The translations under genes were made by a program, and so were the position numbers. Positions 23,601 through 25,832 of a stretch of 25,832 nucleotides of DNA are shown here, piece by piece. A model generated the notes under the pieces. The model made no database searches. It saw only the letters and a program-made list of their open reading frames with translations, and had not been told where the DNA came from. Every line of letters begins with the position of its first letter. Position 1 is the stretch's first letter. Source of the stretch: DAOTVC01 sp034437215 (GTDB taxonomy: Bacteria > Chloroflexota > Anaerolineae > B4-G1 > SLSP01); NCBI GenBank assembly GCA_034437215.1, contig DAOTVC010000157.1, forward strand, positions 1 to 25,832, given 5' to 3'.

Positions 23601-24003
23601 GCGTCTGGAGCCCGCCGACGGGGCCCCCGTCGTCACCGGCGACCGCACTCTGTTGCGTCAGGCCTTCAGCAATCTCGTCGACAATGCCATCAAGTACACG
23701 CCTGCGGGGGGGCAGGTGAGCGTGGGGTTGGAGGTCAACCATCCCGAGCAGCACGTGATCGTCCACGTCCAGGACACGGGTATCGGCATCGCCCCCGAGG
23801 ATCGAGTGCGCCTCTTCGAAAAGTTCTATCGTATCAAAAGGCGAGAGACGGGGGGGGTGTCGGGCACGGGGCTCGGTCTGGCTCTCGTCAAATCCATCGT
23901 GGAGCGCCACAGCGGTCACGTCTGGGTGGAGAGCGAGCTGGATCAGGGCACAACCTTCTACGTGGCGCTGCCCCTGCGCACCGAGGAGGAAGCGGTAGGC
24001 TGA
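20680..24003 (+). CDS. Multi-domain membrane sensor histidine kinase
   Basis: 1107 residues. It senses signals at the membrane and phosphorylates a response regulator. Order: a hydrophobic N-terminal module with about seven or eight membrane helices (1-275); an extracytoplasmic Cache/dCACHE-like region (about 280-520); a membrane helix (about 525-548); HAMP (about 549-600, ARVTRPLQTLAQAA); GAF (about 605-750); PAS (about 760-870, DAIFVTDQDQRLLLINPAARRVL); HisKA with phospho-acceptor H886 in VSHDLRAPLTFIRGY; and HATPase_c with N box NLVDNAIKYTP (about 1000), G1 DTGIGI (about 1032) and G2 GTGLGLALVKSIV. All catalytic motifs look intact. ATG 20680 follows GAGGGG. No adjacent regulator; a cognate partner is not evident in the window. 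Confidence 0.93.
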   Translation: MGLALHLWLPSDEFSLIYPSTLSGFLLLSLYLVGSIALVYVRRRDFARMRWPQWGPFLAALLVLFLFRGALVLSRSPLGLSLAASPNFLPSLPALSLLSLTIVTSAAIWLGTGPGIVLGLVAGILRVGFYGQPLNDAFAFVAWAATVTYLMHQPYRGLLFDLLRHPLGALQVAVFSALLILSLNRLSESMPQGLVVALDHARVPLRSAWVVWWVSTLFQGGLFGLLFLFRPALRPPQRADLAFVTQRYLRARFMLMIIPPLLLGLLISVLAVTSRGVGLARDQAVQEMRRSAANASESVQNFYYTGANLLVTFVADPALLDPALSEETLEVSRQVVPFFQEFLLTDAMGDLVTVVPADIPQVDRSFTEEEALMVEQALDFGIAQQTHLVVLPSGERRLTFIQPVFNAVETEVEGVLLGRVELDINPVLRRALDALQLTRGVGTGFILDDRGLIIAHPAESYILRPWTPNVEPLEVHAVEVGVAYEDVGPEGDRLLTHIRMVDGAPATLVMQLPFSVVLETATAISNPMLVVQLSTSLILLFLIPFLAARVTRPLQTLAQAARHIARGDLNVPVHISGADEVGQLGAAFEQMRLRLQARLTDLSLLLNVAQSVSATLQLDEGVPLILEGALAETGAATARFVLLRSGTNRPQQVFSVGMAHASFPGLDRVFAAALYRRRDAVVNPDLHRDQATPILVGPLQSFAAFPVRTHNRTVAVLWVGAMERDAFDEAKINFLSTLASQAAVLVENARLFQAAEGGRQRLAAILASTTDAIFVTDQDQRLLLINPAARRVLDLTEAVYGKSIRSLDLPVPLEEALLRFEEGDQQGSLPTIEVPLADGRTFYASIAPITPVQGQEGGGRVVVMRDVTHFKELDEMKSDFVATVSHDLRAPLTFIRGYASMLMMVGELNDKQQEYLERILEGIEQMSALIGDLLNLRRIEAGVGVKREPTSIGVLLVEAVDNMRARATTKDITLRLEPADGAPVVTGDRTLLRQAFSNLVDNAIKYTPAGGQVSVGLEVNHPEQHVIVHVQDTGIGIAPEDRVRLFEKFYRIKRRETGGVSGTGLGLALVKSIVERHSGHVWVESELDQGTTFYVALPLRTEEEAVG

Positions 24004-24027
24004 TGTCTGCCTAGGGGCGTAAGGAAA

Positions 24028-24055
24028 ACGGGGTGCTACCGCAGTAGCACCCCGT
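24028..24055. terminator. Bidirectional terminator between convergent genes
   Basis: A perfect 12-bp stem, ACGGGGTGCTAC (24028-24039) with GTAGCACCCCGT (24044-24055), and a CGCA loop. Minus strand continues TTTTCC, plus strand CTCTTTG, so it serves the kinase gene and, better, the P-loop gene ending at 24090. Confidence 0.85.
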
Positions 24056-24089
24056 CTCTTTGCGCTGAGATCGTTCGCGCCTGCGCCGA

Positions 24090-24821
24090 CTATGCGGGCA
24101 GCGCCGGATACCGTCTCCACAGGAGGGCGAGGTTCTCCTCCAAACGCTCTCCCAGTGCCGGGCCACGCGCGGTGGTGACGTCGTCCTCGTTTTCGAAGAC
24201 CACGTAGGGCACGGTCTCTCCTTTGACGCTCAGATAGGCAGGGTCCCCGGCACTGAAGCGCGCCCAGTCATCCCCCCGGTAGAGGCGCTCCAACTTCTCG
24301 TCGCTCAGACCGTGTTCCAGGATGCTGTCCGGACGATCGGGGTTGAAGCGGGCGCGGTTCTTGCGCAGTGACTCCTCGTAGGAGACCTTGACGTAGAGGG
24401 TGGCTGCGCGGCTCAGGATGAGGTCCGAGAGGTGCTGGTAGGCCGCTGCGTAGCCGCCGTGTTCTGTACCCCGCGAGAACTCGATCAGGGTGGTGTAGCG
24501 GTCGTGGTAGTCGGACGTGTCTCGCAGGCGCTTCGCGTACTCGAGGCTGATGCGCTCGATGAGGAGGTGCCAGAGGTAGGGGGCCTTGAAGTAGCCCTGG
24601 ACATCGGTATGCAGCCGGGGATGGCCCATCCTCTCCAGAAGAGTGTCCTCCTCGAACCAGGTCCACAACATGGGAAAGTCGTCGATGATGTCCAGCTCTC
24701 CGACGTGATAGCGGCTACGACGCCTTTCCGGCGGCAGGCGTTGCAGGTAGTCGATGATCTCGCTCTTGCCCGCTCCCGGGCGGGCGTTGAGGATCAGGAT
24801 GGGAAAGCAATTGTTCTGCAT
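24090..24821 (-). CDS. P-loop NTPase, kinase-like, function unknown
   Basis: 243 residues. A Walker A motif ARPGAGKSE is near the N-terminus (about 13-21), after the strand PILILN. ELDIIDDF (about 43-50) and YTTLIEFSRGTEHGG (about 108-122) hold acidic positions that may serve substrate or metal binding. YVKVSYEESLRKNRARF (about 142-158) resembles the arginine-bearing lid region of small-molecule kinases. ENEDDVTTARG lies near the C-terminus. The size and layout fit a nucleoside or adenylate-kinase-like fold, but the substrate cannot be named. ATG 24821 begins 2 bp after the stop of the upstream peptidase-like gene, so the two are coupled. Confidence 0.7.
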   Translation of the reverse strand: MQNNCFPILILNARPGAGKSEIIDYLQRLPPERRRSRYHVGELDIIDDFPMLWTWFEEDTLLERMGHPRLHTDVQGYFKAPYLWHLLIERISLEYAKRLRDTSDYHDRYTTLIEFSRGTEHGGYAAAYQHLSDLILSRAATLYVKVSYEESLRKNRARFNPDRPDSILEHGLSDEKLERLYRGDDWARFSAGDPAYLSVKGETVPYVVFENEDDVTTARGPALGERLEENLALLWRRYPALPA

Positions 24822-24823
24822 CT

Positions 24824-25832
24824 CTACTCCGTGGGGGTAACTTCAGCTGTTACTGATTTCTGTTTGCCGGCGACGGTAAAGAAGAGGACGGGCAGCGAGA
24901 CGAAGAGGAGCAGGAAGAGCCAGGGGGCGACGTCCCGCACCACGATGCGGCCCAGGGTCAGGGTCTGCTGGGCGTCGCTTTCGGGCAGGGTACCCTCTGC
25001 CAACCAGCCGCGCCACGAGCGTTCCAGGGCAGCGGCGTCGATGCCCAGAACGCGCTTCGGTCCGGCTACGCAGTCCAGGCCATCGCTGTAGCCGTCGAGG
25101 AGCCCCCGCACCGCCGACCAGCCGTAGGCTTTGTGTAGGTAGGTAACGAGACTCTGGCTCTCGGCGTAGGCCAGGATAACCTGGTCGGGGGGGAGCGCGT
25201 AGAAGGGCTGGCAGAGGTCCTGCAGAGGGATCAGGTCGTTGCTCTCCACGGCCTTTTGGAGGGCGATGGTGTAAGCGGGTTCGGGCCGCTGCTCGAAGGA
25301 GGAGGCGAGCCCCTCGACGAGCCACGCGGGCACGAAGGCGTAGCGCTGTGCTCCCAGCTGTTCGTAGAGGACGAGGTGCGTGAGCTCGTGGGGCAACGAG
25401 CGTTCCAGCATCGATTGGAGTTGTTCCGGAGGGGGTGCGGTGATCAGGACAACCCCCACATCGGGATGCGCCTCCCCCCCCACCCAGTCCGTGCCCGTCA
25501 GGCGCAGCGCCAGCTGCAGATCCGATGGAGAGGGGTAGACGTAGATGCGTACCGGCCCCACGGGGGGAGCCTCGAGGATGTCGGTGATCTCCTCCAGGGA
25601 GCGGCGGGCGATGTCCGCGGCGACCGTCATCTCCTCCACCGTGCCTCCCACCCACTGAACGGTAATCTCTTCCTCTTCCAGTGTCTCCCACTTGAAACGG
25701 TTGTCCTCGTAGAGGAAGACGGTCCGTTCGGTGGTCGCGGTCTCGTCCTCCTCGATCTGGTACTCCCACCAGTAGGCGATCTCTATGAAGGGGGCGAGGT
25801 TGCGCTCGCGCAGGTCACGCCGGTAGCGGGCT
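24824..25832 (-). CDS. Peptidase-MA-like membrane protein (HEXXH), 5' end missing
   Basis: The frame is open to the right edge. Internal GTG or ATG codons (for example GTG at 25651) are not the true start, because the residues before it (RYRRDLRERN, YWWEYQIEEDE, NRFKWETLEEEE) read as ordinary protein continuing out of the window. A gluzincin-type zinc site HELTHLVLYEQLGAQ is followed by FVPAWLVEGLASSFE, where the Glu of WLVEG would be the third ligand. A membrane helix near the C-terminus (PWLFLLLFVSLPVLFF) anchors the protein, with a short tail. This fits the peptidase-MA family of Chloroflexota and relatives, with the catalytic domain outside the cytoplasm (inferred). It is co-transcribed with the P-loop gene. 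Confidence 0.85.
   Translation of the reverse strand, partial: ARYRRDLRERNLAPFIEIAYWWEYQIEEDETATTERTVFLYEDNRFKWETLEEEEITVQWVGGTVEEMTVAADIARRSLEEITDILEAPPVGPVRIYVYPSPSDLQLALRLTGTDWVGGEAHPDVGVVLITAPPPEQLQSMLERSLPHELTHLVLYEQLGAQRYAFVPAWLVEGLASSFEQRPEPAYTIALQKAVESNDLIPLQDLCQPFYALPPDQVILAYAESQSLVTYLHKAYGWSAVRGLLDGYSDGLDCVAGPKRVLGIDAAALERSWRGWLAEGTLPESDAQQTLTLGRIVVRDVAPWLFLLLFVSLPVLFFTVAGKQKSVTAEVTPTE

Noticed and set aside
20710..24120. 1136-codon minus-strand open frame opposite the sensor kinase
   Set aside because: Same reason: the kinase motifs on the plus strand are clear, and the opposite frame is His/Asp/Gly/Glu-rich and featureless.

Overview
The window is GC-rich, gene-dense bacterial chromosome. 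Gene content and protein style suggest a member of the Chloroflexota, probably Anaerolineae-like: an rpsF-ssb-rpsR operon without rplI, a (p)ppGpp synthetase/hydrolase, a 'quinate 5-dehydrogenase'-annotated protein, a peptidase-MA-like membrane protein, a LysW-like zinc ribbon and a multi-domain sensor kinase. The taxonomic placement is an inference from gene repertoire; no 16S gene is present.

Layout. (1) 1-2186 (+): 3' part of a Rel/SpoT gene, truncated by the left edge. It is followed by a ~210-bp element with 13-bp perfect terminal inverted repeats ending in TA (MITE-like) and by a strong bidirectional terminator. (2) 2468-5298 (-): RNase P RNA (rnpB) with its own promoter, then rpsF-ssb-rpsR with a structured leader, a hairpin, then a membrane-anchored SurA/parvulin-like protein. 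(3) 5396-9819 (-): a compact five-gene cluster with overlaps: PurM/HypE-like protein, membrane metallophosphoesterase with an altered active site, 'quinate dehydrogenase'-like protein, MobA-like nucleotidyltransferase and PAP2 phosphatase. (4) 9886-11517 (-): an unrecognised membrane-anchored extracytoplasmic protein and an acylphosphatase with a clear promoter. (5) 11845-14417 (+): GT4 glycosyltransferase and polyprenyl-phosphate sugar-1-phosphate transferase, a two-gene exopolysaccharide/glycan unit whose promoter lies almost on top of the start codon. (6) 14458-19040 (+): M20 peptidase/deacylase, pseudouridine-5'-phosphate glycosidase and a large beta-galactosidase-like protein lacking an obvious acid/base motif, spaced 16 bp apart. 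(7) 19121-24003 (+): OmpR-like regulator with a degenerate receiver, a repeat-rich gap, a LysW-like acidic mini-protein and a 1107-residue sensor histidine kinase. (8) 24090-25832 (-): P-loop NTPase/kinase-like protein and a peptidase-MA-like HEXXH protein truncated by the right edge.

The core functions (stringent response, translation, RNase P, SSB) are ordinary. The less ordinary parts are the five-gene cluster at 5396-9819, several proteins that keep a fold but lose the catalytic or phospho-acceptor residues (metallophosphoesterase, beta-galactosidase-like, receiver domain, parvulin), the orphan LysW-like protein with an extended acidic tail, and the non-coding palindromic elements at 2204-2415, 11660-11740 and 20055-20195. 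I see no CRISPR array, tRNA, rRNA, prophage or transposase gene.
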